Shown here: piece by piece, positions 1 to 12,933 of the stretch
How positions within the stretch are numbered: position 1 is the first letter of the stretch
Layout: the number at the start of each line of letters is the position of its first letter
Source of the DNA: Nymphaea colorata
Taxonomy: Eukaryota; Streptophyta; Magnoliopsida; Nymphaeales; Nymphaeaceae
Direction: 5' to 3'
Length of the DNA stretch: 64,000 nt
Assembly (NCBI RefSeq): GCF_008831285.2
Contig: NC_045147.1
Coordinates: 16,780,854-16,844,853, forward strand
Program-made: the position numbers and the translations under genes
Notes under the pieces: model-generated
Databases searched by the model: none
Told to the model about the DNA's origin: nothing
What the model saw: only the letters and a program-made list of their open reading frames with translations

Positions 1-69
1 TGTCCTAGTTTTAGTTTGTCTGTATTTTCTTTTCATTTTCGTTTTTTCATTTTCTTCTTTCCTGCACAG

Positions 70-3000
70 TTTCTGGCCACTGTTTCACATGAGATTCGAA
101 CACCAATGAATGGAGTTTTAGGTACTTTGAGACTTCCTAAAAGTGTTTAAGGCTTTCGACATAAGTTCTCTTAGTCTGATTGCTTTACTCTTTACTGATA
201 TGCAGGGATGCTCCAAATGCTTCTTGACACAGATTTGGATTCAACTCAGAAGGACTATGTTCGAACTGCACAGGCCAGTGGCAAGGCATTGATAACTTTG
301 ATAAATGAAGTGCTTGACAGGGCAAAAATTGAGTCTGGAAAATTAGAACTTGAGGCTGTGCCATTCAACCTACGATCAATTCTAGATGACATTCTTTCTT
401 TATTTTCGGGAAAATCTCGAAATAAAGGCATTGAGGTATGCCTTATAATCATTCATAACGGCACAGGATCATGTTCGTTTCAGTATGTCTAACCTAACAA
501 AAATGGATATGAGCTGAACGTGGTAGATTTGACTATACAATGTTAACTACATATTCTTGTGGCCTGGGGTACCGTTCCTGATTTTAGTTTTGCCTTTGTG
601 GTTGCGAACAGTTCCAATATTGTTTCTCTTTTGCTTGGTTACCTGAGATTTCTGAACTTAACGCACCATAGCACATAAATTGATAAATATAGCCTCCTGG
701 TTTTGTATCATAAATTAATTGTTCATATTCATTTTTTGTATCATTTTTTAATCTGTACATATAATTCCTCTTTGTTAATTTATCATTCCTGACATTTTCT
801 GCTTGCTTATGCTCCTTGTATCAATGACAAATTGTAGCTAGGAGTATTCGTATCCGACAAGGTTCCAGAACTTCTAATTGGTGATCCTGGAAGATTCCGG
901 CAGATAATCACCAATCTTGTTGGAAACTCGGTGAAAGTATGTTCCTCTCTCATTCCTGATCTCTACCTGAAGGCTGAATTTATCTTTATATATTTCATTG
1001 TGATAATGCTATTGCAGTTTACTGAGCGCGGCCATATCTTTGTTCGAGTGCATCTTGTGGAACATGCTAAATTATTGGTTGATACTAGAGTTGATGCTAG
1101 TGCAAAAGGATCTCCAACTGATTTGGCTGTTTCAACTGGCAATGTTTTCAATACCTTAAGTGGATATGAAGCTTCTGATGACAGCAATAGTTGGGATAAA
1201 TTCAAATTGTTGTTTTCAGACTCTGTGCCTTTGTCTGACAAAGTGGCAGAGTGTGTGGCTGCGACTTCTATATCTGACAATGTTGCCTTGATGGTTAGCG
1301 TGGAAGATACGGGCATTGGAATTCCCTTGCCTGCCCAAGATCGTGTCTTCATGCCTTTCATGCAAGCTGACAGTTCAACATCACGGACATATGGTGGTAC
1401 TGGGATTGGACTGAGCATCAGCAAATGCCTAGTTGAGCTGATGGGTGGGAAAATAAATTTCATCAGTCGGCCGCATATTGGAAGCACCTTTACTTTTACT
1501 GTTGTTGTGCGCAAATGTGATAAATTATTATTAACTGACCGGAAGATGCATCTTTCTGAGACACTACCTATGTGCTTCAAAGGTATGAAAGCTATTATAG
1601 TTGATGGCAGACCTGTCAGAGCAGCTGTAACAAAATACCATCTTCAAAGGCTTGGTATGTCTGTTGAGGTTGTGAGCTGCATGAAAATGGCAATTCGAGT
1701 CATCTCTACACAAAATGGATATGCTAGAAACGGGTATGTTTTCTGCCATCGTTTTGTGGGTTTTTTAGCTTAATTTTCTTATTATTCTGGTCATGCTGTG
1801 AACTTTTCCTCCTTTTTTTCATCAGAATAACTGATTTCATTTTCCTGAAAATATTTTTTCACTGTGAATCTTAATGTCCAATGTGCTTTTGTTAATAAAT
1901 AACTAGGTTGCAATGTTGTATTGGGAAAATTATTAAAAAGTGGAGTTACAACAGTCCTGGTTCTCGTGGTTTGTATGTGATAACCTTGTACTGTGTGCCA
2001 AAAGGCTTGAGTATTTTTATGCTTAAGGAATGTTGGTGCATAATCATCGTCACCTATATTAATCTTGACATTTTCACTTCTTCGGCAATTTTGTTTCAAG
2101 TTGGGCAGTTTTTCAGTAAAATCTTGGGCTTTAAAACTTAAAAGGTGCAAACAACAACAGAAGGGTTATAAAGTAATAGGTTCTCTAGTATCCTTCTTGT
2201 TAAGTATAAATATACAATAAGAAACTTTTTGAAACATCAAAGAAACAACATGAAAACATTACATCAAAGAAACAACATGAAAACAATCACATTCTTGAAA
2301 ATATAAAGAGACTTTTATTAAAGAAATATTTAGGAATCATTAGGGATAATATGATGCCATTTTCTCTTTGATGACATTTTGAAAATACCAGGATTCTTTG
2401 CTGATACCGTTGGCTGTTCTTAAACTGCCAAAAATATTAGGTTATTTTCAAAATATTGAATATGTTTGTGTTTATATCAGTTTAATTCTGATTATATAGT
2501 TTCCCAAATTTTTAGTAAGGACATTGTGTTTGCTTAACAATTAACATATGTTTCTAGAACACATGTGAACACCATACTTTTTGTTTCGGAATAGATGCTG
2601 CAAAGTTACAAACTATGTTACACCGAGTACCTACATTTGGGCGAGGGACCCCTGTTGAAACTAGTGCAACATGGGCACATGTATGGATATGCCCTTGGCA
2701 TGGCCCAAACACAGTGAACCCCGTGTCGGGTGCAGTCAATCACAAGTAATGTCTCAGAGTTTTAAACGGCGAGGTTTTTCTCAGGTATAATACAACGAGC
2801 TTGAAAAAAATGGGAAAAAGACGAAAAAAATACTGTAAATTTTTAAAAATTAAAAAAAAACTAAAAATGAGAGAAAAATAAAATAAGTGAGAAACTAATA
2901 ACACAAACATCAAAAGATAAGTATATTTGCAACAAATAAAAAATGGAAAAGAAAAAAAACTGTTTAGCATTAAAAAAATGAAAAAATAAAAAAGTGAAAA

Positions 3001-5109
3001 AATGAAAAAAACTCGAAAAAAATGCGTTAAAAACATGTTTTTCGTTTTTAATGTTTTTTTCAAAAAAACATTTTTTTTTTAAAGTTTTAAACGGCCATTT
3101 AATTTATCACGTTTTTTCCCCCTAAAAAAACGCATTTTTTGTGTCAACACACCCATGGCCGTGTCCATCCCTTTTTGGACTCAATCAAAGTTGTCCATTT
3201 TTGTCCACTAATTAGGTTTTTTCTTTTAACCATCGTGTATATATGGTGAAAATGAAGAGCACTCGACAGAATTTGAAGGACTCTTCATCTTCTCTGCGGT
3301 CTAACTGCACCTGTTATGCAAGACTTTCTGGCAAGATTTTCCTGCGCTTGACGATTTTTCTGGTGATTTAGTTTCTCTAATTGAACTTTCTGTATTGTTT
3401 TGTTTGTTTAAAATCTTCTTTTTTGTTGTACACACACACACACACACACACATATGTACGGTGTGTCCCCGTACCCAAATCTTTTGAATGTGCTCTGCAA
3501 CCATACTCATACCTGCAGCCGTAACCATACCTATGTGACATAGGTTATAAAATTATTGATCTTGTTGTTCCTAAATCCAACATTCAAATACTGAACCTAA
3601 TCACAATATGTTTCTTGAACAGCATATTATTGGGCTATGTTTTCTAAGAACATGTGTTGCACAAACACAGTGTTCTTCTTATTGAACACTCACTTAATGA
3701 GTAAGGCTGCAAACTGTAATTTGTTTTGGTATCTTTATTTCTTAAGTGGCATGTATTTGTATGGTTCTTCAAATGAAAATCATACGATAAATGTTTCACT
3801 GATTGCTTATTGGTGCTCCATTCTTCTGAACTCTGGAGTTTCTTATTTTACTTGTTCAGGAGATCTTGCAGAATCCCAGATATTATACTAGTGGAAAAGG
3901 AATCTTGGCATTGTGAGGCTGAACTTGGCACTTTTGAGTGCATACAGGACATCAAGCATAATGGGCAAGTCCATGAAATGCCAAAGATGGTTCTTCTGGC
4001 AACCTCAATCAGTTCTGCAGAGTCTTTAAAAGCCAAGTCTGCTGGTTTTGTTGACACTCTGATCATGAAACCTTTGAGAGCCAGCATGATGGCTGCAAGT
4101 TTTCAACAGGTGCTAGGTATAGGCAATACACAGCAAGGGAAAGGAGTCCTTAGTGGTGGTCCTTTTCTGCGCAATGTGCTTTCTGGGAAAAAAATCTTAG
4201 TTGTTGATGACAATGGCGTAAATCGCAAAGTTGCTGAATTTGCTCTAAAGAAATATGGTGCTAATGTAGCATGTGCTGAGAGTGGAAAAATTGCACTTGC
4301 TATGCTTCAAATTCCACATAAATTTGATGCTTGCTTTATGGATGTCCAGATGCCTGAAATGGATGGGTATGCTGCTTTCTCAACTTATTAGTGTACACAT
4401 CATGTGCTCTCTTTCATCTTTAGATTGTCATGTTCTAGAATTATTTTCATTGCTCTTTTTTCCTCGGATGCATCATTTCCATCATTGAAGTTATAAACCT
4501 AATATGCTAGCCTGCTCATCATGGCCATCATTGATGTTATGGTTTTCAGAACCGTGAATTCATCAAAATTACTGATGGTATCATCTGGCATAGGATGATA
4601 ATCGGTCATCAAGGTTCCTGTTGAGCATCCAGTAGAGTCATTTGGCGGACATGATGGAATTGTCCACCTCCTCAGTTATCCATCGTCGTTGGTCACTGAT
4701 AGTGGCTCTTAGCAGCTTCTTCTCGTTTGTCTTCTATGCACTTGTGGTGCTGAAAGAAAGTCCCATTATTTGCTGAAGTTTGATAAAAGAATTTCTGTAG
4801 TAGGGTATTGCTGCTCTGGTTCTCCAGGCTGGTCATGTGGATGGTTGTTCCAAGTGACTGAAAGCTTGACCGCTTCACCTAGTTGACTCGGCTGGCTGTG
4901 GGAGTTTTGGGCGTGTGGTATCACACATATTGGTTTAGTCAAATGAATTAGTTACATTGATTCTGGATACACCATGGCCGAGAAAATGAAAACCAGGAAG
5001 CTGACAAAGACCTAGGGTCATCATGAGACGACCAGACAGACTTTTGATCATGTCATTGCACTGATTGGTTCAGTCGAATCTCGAGTGTATATAGTTAAAT
5101 AGATTCTGC

Positions 5110-5188
<79 letters not shown>

Positions 5189-6102
5189 CACTTCATTGCA
5201 TAAGCGAGATGCACAAGGTACTAGTAACATAATGGTAAATATATTATAAAAATTTGCACATATGTATAAGCATTCTAATGCATATTTTATATATGATTTA
5301 GGTGTCAACTGTGTACTAAATATAGTATCATATATGTGTAAATATAGTTTATGTGAAAAATGAAGTTTACAAAACCAAGTGGGGTCACTGCGTTGACCTG
5401 ACAAGTGACAAGGCACAAGTCAATTCGAGTGGATTGCTGAGTCATTGTGTTTTAAGATCTTGGTTAATAGTTGATAGTTGATACTACTGCTTTGTGGGTC
5501 GCCCTTTCATGTACTAATCATAGAGAAGATTCAAGGACGTCTAGCAATTATTGGCTTTGGTGCGATGCTATTATGCATGCTTTAGATAGGAATCAGAAAT
5601 AGATTTAAATGTCATTTCCAAAGTTGGTCCCCGACAACGACACAGACACACACAAATTCTATCTCCCCCCTCTTGTTCTCTGAGGTAATTTAAACTTGCC
5701 TAGACTGTATTTGATGTCTGTTCACCACTTTTCCTCAACAACCACGCCCACACAGTCTCTCTCTCGCTAAGGCAATTTAAACTTGACTGAGTTGTATTTG
5801 ATCTCCAGTCATGACCTTTTCTTTTTTCACTTTATAGGTTTGAGGTGACTAGGCAGATAAGGCAGCTCGAGAATCAGGCAAACAAGCAGGTGAACGTGGG
5901 GTCCGCATTAGATGGAGGGTCGGGAAAGTCTCAGTGGCACCTGCCTATACTGGCCATGACAGCTGATCTGATTCAGGCTACCTACGAAGAGTGTCTGAAA
6001 TGTGGAATGGATGGTTATGTCTCTAAGCCCTTCGAAGAGCAGCAGCTATATCAAGCAGTGGCCAAGTTCTTTGATACAAACCAGCCCCTGGCTCAGAACT
6101 AA
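70..6102 (+). CDS. HK3: Cytokinin receptor histidine kinase, AHK3-like (3' part, cut by the window edge)
   Basis: Hybrid sensor kinase that passes the cytokinin signal from a CHASE domain (outside the window) to phosphotransfer proteins. Exons read as 70-121, 206-435, 838-936, 1018-1733, 3860-4366 and 5838-6102; all junctions are GT/AG and the frame stays open for 622 residues to TAA. The order seen is: H box SHEIRTPMNG with the phospho-accepting His, N box (IITNLVGNSVKFTERG), G1 VEDTGIGIP, G2 GGTGIGLSI, a receiver-like domain starting MKAIIVD, then a true receiver with ILVVDDN, phospho-acceptor Asp in CFMDVQMP, and the late Lys in YVSKPFEE. The receiver-like domain has ILVEKES where an acceptor Asp would lie, as in plant AHKs. 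The stretch ISRPHIGSTF and the receiver-like segment match AHK3 better than AHK2 or AHK4; this assignment is from memory of the family. Confidence 0.93.
436..837 (+). other. AHK3-like intron (402 bp)
   Basis: AT-rich intron with GT at 436 and AG at 836-837. No feature is visible inside it. Confidence 0.85.
2611..3546. mobile_element. Non-autonomous TIR element in AHK3-like intron
   Basis: The left end reads AACTATGTTACACCGAG at 2611. The right end, reverse-complemented, reads AACCTATGTCACATAG (3531-3546). Both match the ends of the element at 47842-48166. The interior is low-complexity and non-coding, with a GTGTCC-rich patch near 3150. I do not see a clear target duplication, so the exact ends are inferred. 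Confidence 0.5.
3430..3452. repeat. (CA)n microsatellite
   Basis: Uninterrupted CA dinucleotide run inside the long AHK3-like intron. Confidence 0.95.
4367..5837 (+). other. AHK3-like last intron (1.5 kb)
   Basis: Begins GTATGC and ends TTTATAG. Apart from a compound microsatellite (5113-5185) no element is recognised. It interrupts the receiver between MPEMDG and FEVTRQI. Confidence 0.85.
5113..5185. repeat. (AC)n(AT)n compound microsatellite
   Basis: About 21 AC units running directly into about 15 AT units. It produces a spurious minus-strand open frame of repeated Cys-Val and Ile-Tyr residues. Confidence 0.97.
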
Positions 6103-8150
6103 TGTGAGATCTGTACAGTTACATATTCTTTCAGCAATCTTTCTGTTAGCCTGAAGGCAAAAGCTGTTTCCTCACCTGCTCACTACAACCGAGAAACTAT
6201 TCATGCTTATAGTGCTAGACAGAACGTGATCAGCATTATACCACTGTACGAGTAACTATTGGTGCTCGATTCGAAACACTGCAGAGGGGGTCTGTAAAAT
6301 TCTGTTATCCTTGGCTATGCATGCCAATATATTGTCTGGAGGATGGTGCGGGCCAAGAGATTGAAGTGTATATTTTTGATATTTTTGATTCTTTTTAGGA
6401 ACACTTACTTCTAGTAAGTGTGCCAAAGGGTTACCCAAGTTCTGTAAATATAGTAAATTGTCGCAGGCTGTTAGATTAGGTACTGAGGGCTATGTATCTA
6501 GAGTGTGCAGAAAATATCTTAACTACAGTTTCATGGTGTACTATATTTTTGATGGTTGAGGACCATTAAACTTCTTTCTTGAGAGAAATCAAATGAACTG
6601 CTCGGGATGCCTCCGTCGCTTTTTTCTTTTATTAATGGCTCAGTCTACTGTCTGTACTGAGCTTGCTAGTGTTTGTCAGATCCGCTGACAGGGAGGAAAA
6701 GGAATTGTTATTGGTAAACTGTGATGCCTCATGCTTGCAGGTTGCTGGATGAACTAACTGGGACATGCTGCCCGTTAGGTAGCATTCCGTGTTTGGTTCT
6801 GATGTCACTTCGGCTAGACTACATGCAATATTGGCCTGATTGCCAATGTATTTTGCTGTTATCGGGTAGGCTGGTGTCCGTTGGCCGGATGCTGGTCGTT
6901 TCTGTGGATGGCGTTCAGGCATAGTGATGTATTCGCTCTGGATTTAATGGTCTATACGAAATCCGTTCTTTTATGATACGCGGTCCTGGAAGATCATCAT
7001 GGTGGATGAAGGCGCCCAACACCAGGAACATCTCTTGACCTGCAGTGCTTCCTGTCTATGAGTACATGACCTTGTAGTCTTGTACAGAACGCCCAGTTCT
7101 TCTTGTCGCATATGTAGAGACATTTGGTGGCAGAACATAGACGAATGGCTTGGTACGGCTTGGAAAAGGAAAGTGACCATATGGTTTGTGATAATATGTT
7201 GAGCTTTCTGATTTCATTGACAATGGCCCAACCATGATACACAGAAGTTACACCCATTTTACACATCTGTTGCCCTTTATTCTCTGCTGTTGTTAATTCG
7301 CCAGACTTGATCAGTTATTTAACCCTCTTGATTAACAAACGCATCATTATTGCTAAAGGGAAAAACTCTGTTGCGTACTTAGTGCAAATAGCTGAACTAC
7401 ATCTTCAATTTCTCATTGTGCAGGTTTGCAACTGGGGCTGCAAAAGGGTTGGATCTATAAGATCTTATCGTTCTTGCCTGTTTTAGGTTTGGATTTAACC
7501 AATCTAACATATTTAGCCCAAGAACATGAACAGTTTCCATCTACAGTTTCTTCATTTTTGCTTTTGATATGCGACATGGGGTTCTGGCATGCTTCTAACT
7601 GTTTATTTGATGTGAATGATTCTTGAAAATAGGTGAAGGTTTGTCCTTCGGCGGTCTGATTCCATCTATGGATCCATACACAAATGTAGCTCCAACAAAC
7701 CAAGCAGAAATAGGATCTTCGTGATCCAACTTTGATTGAGCTTGTACCATCCCTCATTTGTGGGCATTAGATATGCAAATGCCGTTTTCTAGTTAAATCT
7801 TCTGGTTGCATTGAACTTTGGCGGACCGAGTTTTCTTCTTACAGTTGAAAGAAACACCAAGATCCATAGATCGGCTGCGGTGACTGCTGATTATTTTCCT
7901 CCAAACTGCCTTTAGGAACTTGTAATACGTGCTTGGGCATTTGGGAATGGAGAATTAACTGATTTTTTCTGTCATATTTATTAACTTTTTGGATATAGTT
8001 AAATGGAGGTCTTTAAATAATGCAAAAAACGACCACAGATGCATCTTAATACTGATTTGCTCCAAGGTGTTAAATCTAACCGCACTAGGGAAAATGGCCC
8101 TTAGCTTTTGGCAGTAGATAATACAGCGGGACTAGTGAAATACAAACCCA
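6103..8150. other. 3' flank of the AHK3-like gene, no further gene seen
   Basis: The first few hundred bases are presumably 3' UTR. From about 6600 to 7900 the composition is less AT-rich and short open frames occur on both strands, but none shows a recognisable domain or plausible splice structure. Confidence 0.5.
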
Positions 8151-8154
8151 CATA

Positions 8155-8226
8155 TAAATAAATAAACAAACAAACAAACACATAAATAAATAAATAAATA
8201 AATAAATATGTATATATATATATAAG
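8155..8226. repeat. (AAAT/AAAC)n and (TA)n microsatellite
   Basis: Tetranucleotide AAAT/AAAC units followed by a short TA run, directly abutting the first MITE copy. Confidence 0.9.
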
Positions 8227-8408
8227 GATGACATTCAGTTATCTAGAGTCGTCTAGTCATCCAATTAATTAAGGCCGTTCATTTAAAATAGATAGAGGTT
8301 GAAAGAAAAAAAATGATAAACTAATATTAGATGATAAAAATGTCTATCATATTTTTTTTTTAGTTGATTAGATGACTGAGTGACTGTAAAAAACTAAAGT
8401 CACCATTT
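8227..8408. mobile_element. MITE family A, copy 1
   Basis: About 180 bp between TA-rich runs. The left arm (GATGACATTCAGTTATCTAG) and the reverse complement of the right arm (AATGGTGACTTTAG) form an imperfect terminal inverted repeat of about 40 bases. The interior shares ACTAATATTAGATGATAAAA with copy 3 in reverse orientation. No coding capacity. TA-flanked insertion would suit a Tc1/Mariner-type element but is not proven, because the flanks are themselves TA repeats. Confidence 0.65.
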
Positions 8409-8429
8409 ATATATATATATATATATAAA

Positions 8430-8545
8430 GATGACATCTAATTAAAGCCGTTAATGTAAAATAGATAGATGGTTGAGAGAAAAATAAAGAAAAAATGGTA
8501 TCGATTAGATGATTTAGTGACTTTAAAAAGCTAAAGCACCATTCA

Positions 8546-8548
<3 letters not shown>
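8430..8548. mobile_element. MITE family A, copy 2 (internally deleted)
   Basis: Shorter relative of copy 1, same orientation. It shares GATGACAT, TTAATGTAAAATAGATAG and TTAGATGATTTAGTGACTT, and ends AGCACCATTCAAT. It sits between TA microsatellites at 8409-8427 and 8553-8625. Confidence 0.65.

Positions 8549-8552
<4 letters not shown>

Positions 8553-8625
<73 letters not shown>
8553..8625. repeat. (TA)n microsatellite
   Basis: About 36 uninterrupted TA units, the longest in the window. Confidence 0.97.
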
Positions 8626-8631
<6 letters not shown>

Positions 8632-8831
8632 AGGTTTGAAATGCTATGGCCGGTTTGAGCTGTCACATTCCTAATTCATTGGGCGGGTGATGCCACATTT
8701 GGATATTTCTAAAAGACAGTTGCCACAGGAGCAAGGGTTTATAATATTTCCAACAACAGATTTGTTGCTTTTTACCATCCGGCAACATCAGGCATTTGGC
8801 ATATTTGAATCCTCTCTCTCACGCGCTCTCG

Positions 8832-8853
8832 CACACACACACACACACACACC
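8832..8853. repeat. (CA)n microsatellite
   Basis: About 11 CA units in intergenic DNA. Confidence 0.9.
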
Positions 8854-9176
8854 GTACTTCCTGAACTCTGGGGCGTCTTCCTTGTGCTTCCACATAAATG
8901 ATCTTCAATCTTTCCAAACCGTCAACATCGAAGAACATATAGATCGACATGCAGGACACGAAATGCAATCTCCTTGCACTTAGATTGGGAAGAACTTGAT
9001 TTATTTATACAAAAAAGGCATATGGTTTCGTATTTGGTCTCCAAAAATGATTATCGTGCGTAATGTGTAGATTAGATTTTTATTTCGAAGTCTAAGCAGG
9101 AGTAGCCATATTAATTAATATTATCATAGGAAATAACACATTAGATCCTGTTTATTGGAACCTAAAACTATTTTCT

Positions 9177-9199
9177 GAGAGAGAGAGAGAGAGAGAGAC
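9177..9199. repeat. (GA)n microsatellite
   Basis: GA run in an AT-rich spacer. Confidence 0.9.
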
Positions 9200-12195
9200 C
9201 AATACAGAAGGAGATGCCACAGATTGATGTGTTGTCACAAAGCATTGGTTGGGTAATTACGGAGAGCAGACCCAGTATTTGGTCATTCGCTTTTACATTT
9301 CATGCCTCCAATGGACCCAGCATTCGCTTTTACATTCCTCTCACACCACCGTCAATTACGGCGTCTACCAAACAACATTGTTATTAATGTGCTACATGTT
9401 CAGCCTCTGTCGAGAAGAGCAGAGATATAGATCCGGTCTGAAAGATATAGAGCTGAATCTCTGCTCTCATACGGAGCATTCAGTTGTTCAAGCGCAAAAG
9501 GCTACTTTAATTACTTCCATTGGCACTGCTGTTTTCACTCCACCCAGCGTGTTATTAACTTTCAATTGACTTCACACTGAGCGCATCCATGAGCTTCCAA
9601 ACCTGCTCGTCCATCAGCAACGCAGCTTCTGTTTGAGAATTCAATGATGTTAGGAAGTAGCCATTAAACACAGGCCTAGTCCCGTGGCTGATTCAAACTC
9701 TGGCCATACAAAATTTATTTCTGTGTTTATGGGTCGCGCGTGAATCCTTGAGGACGTTCAACGTGGTATCATCCAGCCGTCTCATCGAACTTTGCATCAC
9801 ACAGTGACATCATGCCAGTACTCCTGTTGTAGAAAGCTAACTGGTTAACATACTCTTTCCCAGTATCCCTCTAGAGAATCTAGATTCTGAGTTTGCATGC
9901 CACCATGCAAATTAAAAACTTCGAAATTTTAAAGCACCTGATCTTTGTATTTCAGAAAGATCATGTCCATGCCGCTTTTGTTCCGTCGTATGTCTCCCTG
10001 AACGAGATCAATGTGAAGGCGTCAAGTTGAAGACCTTAGATTAAGTCCCAACCTTGCATTCTGTTTTGTTGCGAAGGCTTCTTTTCTAGTACGTCAAGTC
10101 ATATTCATCTGTCTGGACAATCTGCAGACAAGATTTTTAGATCTTGTTACAAAAACATGCAAACAGACTGTAGGATAGGACACCTAAATTTGAAGATGAA
10201 GTCTAAAAACAGGGTAAATGTACAAAAGGTTTTGCTACCAATTTAATGGTGCTTTGATAGCATGTTTTTTGTGGATCAATCTCCAGATTTGAGAAGAAGA
10301 AGGTAATGAAGATGATTAGTATGTCATTATAAATGCCCCAAACATGTGAACATTTTATAAGAACACGATTTCTTAGCAAACTCTCTCCACTCACTTTTGC
10401 AGCAACGACCTAATTCGATCGATGGCAGTCAACTGCAAGAGTGACCAGTGGAGAGTTGGAACATCCCAAGCCTAAATTGTAAGGCCATAGGTTCTTATAA
10501 GTTTTTATCTTTATTTCTAAATTAATTTAAAACATCTAAAATTATTTTTGAAATATATAGAACTCAAAAATAAGGTGGTACAAGCCTACATATATCGGGA
10601 CCAGAGGCAGCCCCCACAATCCCATATTCTTCTTCTCCTCCTCCTCCTTCTTCTTCTTTTTCTCCTTCGTCTTCTTCTTCTGCACTTTTGGGGAAGGAAA
10701 TGCAAAGGCGACCATGACGCGGCCATGCTGCTGCTTGACTCAACGTGGCAGTTCTGCTCGTGTCATCTGAAAGTTGTTCACAGATGAGGCCTTGCTCGCG
10801 GAGATTGTGCTGTGTGTTTAGCCATGATCACTTCTTCGATAACGCAAACATGATGTTGTCATCTTTGGCCTTTCCTGTTTTGTCTTTTGCGGAAAAGGCA
10901 TTTTGAACTTCATTTTTCTGCAACTTTTTCTTTCGTTCTGTTGCGAAACTTTCAACTAGTGGCGCCTTTTTCAGTCCCTCTGAACACTTGATTTATATTT
11001 AGAATAACCACGCAGGGTGTGCCTTGACTCCTCGTTTAATCTTCTCATTGCAGAACCTACTTGAAGATGAAAAGTAGCTAGTTTATAACCATTGACTGCA
11101 GGTCCACCATCTAATTAAAAATCATCCTTTATTTACGAGTGGGAAGCTCAAGGGATCAAGTCAGTTAATGAGTCTCACTCACTTGAAAGGTGAACTCCGT
11201 AAGTCATCCTCGTTAAGGAAGGAATCGTATTACATTACAGGAGCGAGTACATAAAGCTTGATGCTCTGCCCGAACTCTAGGTGTTATCCCCCCATTTTCT
11301 CTGGCTTTCGAGCAAATTACTAGGAAGAAAAACAAATTTAATTCGAAAGTGGGCCTTCCTTGGGATCTTTACAGTAGATGGTGGCGTTAGCTGTGGTCTT
11401 CTTGTCTTACGATTACATCAGCTTCTCAGGTGAAGTTTGGACAGATCTGAGCCATTACAACGAGACGCGACTGAGGCATATCAGCTCAGGATCTCAAAAG
11501 AATTTGACTACGCAACGTAAGAAAGAGAACAAGTGGAAGACGCTCCTGGCTCAGTGTCGAGAGAATAATGCACAAAGAAAGAAAAGAAAGGATGAACATA
11601 TCTGTCAGGTTATATATCATGATATAAATATAATAATCAAATAATCATGATCTTTGTTTACAGGGGCTTGTGGGGTTTCCAATTAGTTTTATTTTCTTAA
11701 ACTCTACACTACGGCGAATTATTAAGTAACACAGTGAACTTAGCCTTAGAATAGGTCTGACTTGCTATATGTATATATCATTGAGCTACAAGGTGAAAAT
11801 TGTAGGCAACTTAGCCATTTAATTTGCGCAATTTACGCCTTTCAAAGAAGTTCATTGAATGACAAGAAAAGAAAAAGTAAGCGGTATAAGATTTTTTATT
11901 CCTCATTATTTTTTTATTCCTTAAATAATTTAAATTATTAAAAAAAAAAATACAGGCCGATATAAGACTATACATATCGACTTACATGCTTTGTTATTGA
12001 CGGCGGCGAGTTCTCTGGATCTCCGATCATTTAATTAACTTAATCGGACGGATCTTTTTTGGAGGAGAAATGTAAGATTCATCTCCTTCGTTCCTTTTGT
12101 TTTAATTTGGATGCCTTTGACAAGAAAGACAGTGGGGAGGACCGCACCGTGAGAAAATGTTACGTACAGAGTTGCGATTGGAGAAGATCGATCGA

Positions 12196-12552
12196 TCACA
12201 GTTGGTTGGTTACGCAAATAGAGAGAGTCATAAAACAAAGCGTGGAGGTGGAGATGCCACAGAGCTCAATCATGTGACCACCTTGATTGCCTGATATGAA
12301 GAAGTCAAATGGCGGTTCGCATTCGTTTCCATACACGCATGACGCAGAGAATGGGATCTGATTCACCGTCGGTCCCTTTTCACCGCCTTCCGCCATGGCC
12401 ATTAGCCCCACCACCACCGCCATTAGTGTCTGTCTGTAATTATTCGATCGGTTTCTCCTTAAATATTTGATTAGGAACCGGACCAGAAGCAATATAGTGA
12501 GAGCAGCGATGGGTGGGAGGACACCTGGCCGCCTCCCCAAGTTTCTGCTCAA
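12196..12552 (-). CDS. Unrecognised open frame, doubtful gene
   Basis: A 118-codon open frame, less AT-rich than its surroundings. It has a hydrophobic stretch near residues 14-29 (PIAALTILLLVRFLIKYL) and a second possible start at MAVVVGLMAMAEGG, followed by Cys-containing sequence. I recognise no family, see no convincing promoter, and the frame may be chance or the remnant of a small secreted-protein gene. Confidence 0.15.
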   Translation of the reverse strand: MSRNLGRRPGVLPPIAALTILLLVRFLIKYLRRNRSNNYRQTLMAVVVGLMAMAEGGEKGPTVNQIPFSASCVYGNECEPPFDFFISGNQGGHMIELCGISTSTLCFMTLSICVTNQL

Positions 12553-12896
12553 CCTAAGCTTTCTGATAAATACAAAATCGATTGGTCCCCTTGAGTTTTA
12601 ATTTTGACTGAGAGCAATAGATCTTTTGACGCAAGGCAAGAAGCCAAGAACAAGTAAATATAGTAATGAACAACGCTGCAAACATCTGCACTGGCAGTGA
12701 ATAAGTTTGCTCAATGATACTTATTTACGCATCGGCTTACATTTGTCTATTTGTATATTTTGTGATTTAATAAATCACTTAAATAATTTAAAAATGAAAC
12801 TAGAAAAACCATGTATGACTGTTTATCGATCGGCGAAGCACAAGATGATACATATACGCTCGCTGAGGCAAGCTATTATTTCAACCGATATAAGTG

Positions 12897-12899
<3 letters not shown>

Positions 12900-12931
<32 letters not shown>
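12900..12931. repeat. (TA)n microsatellite
   Basis: Uninterrupted TA run in intergenic DNA. Confidence 0.95.

Positions 12932-12933
<2 letters not shown>

Larger units (their letters stand above)
1734..3859 (+). other. AHK3-like long intron (2.1 kb) with inserted repeat
   Basis: The intron splits a Gly codon (GG|G). It holds an apparent TIR element of about 0.94 kb (2611-3546), an A-rich tract at 2800-3100 and a CA microsatellite. Small open frames here are low-complexity and not genes. Confidence 0.85.

Noticed and set aside
5048-5416. 122-codon minus-strand frame in the AHK3-like intron
   Set aside because: Created by the AC/AT microsatellite.
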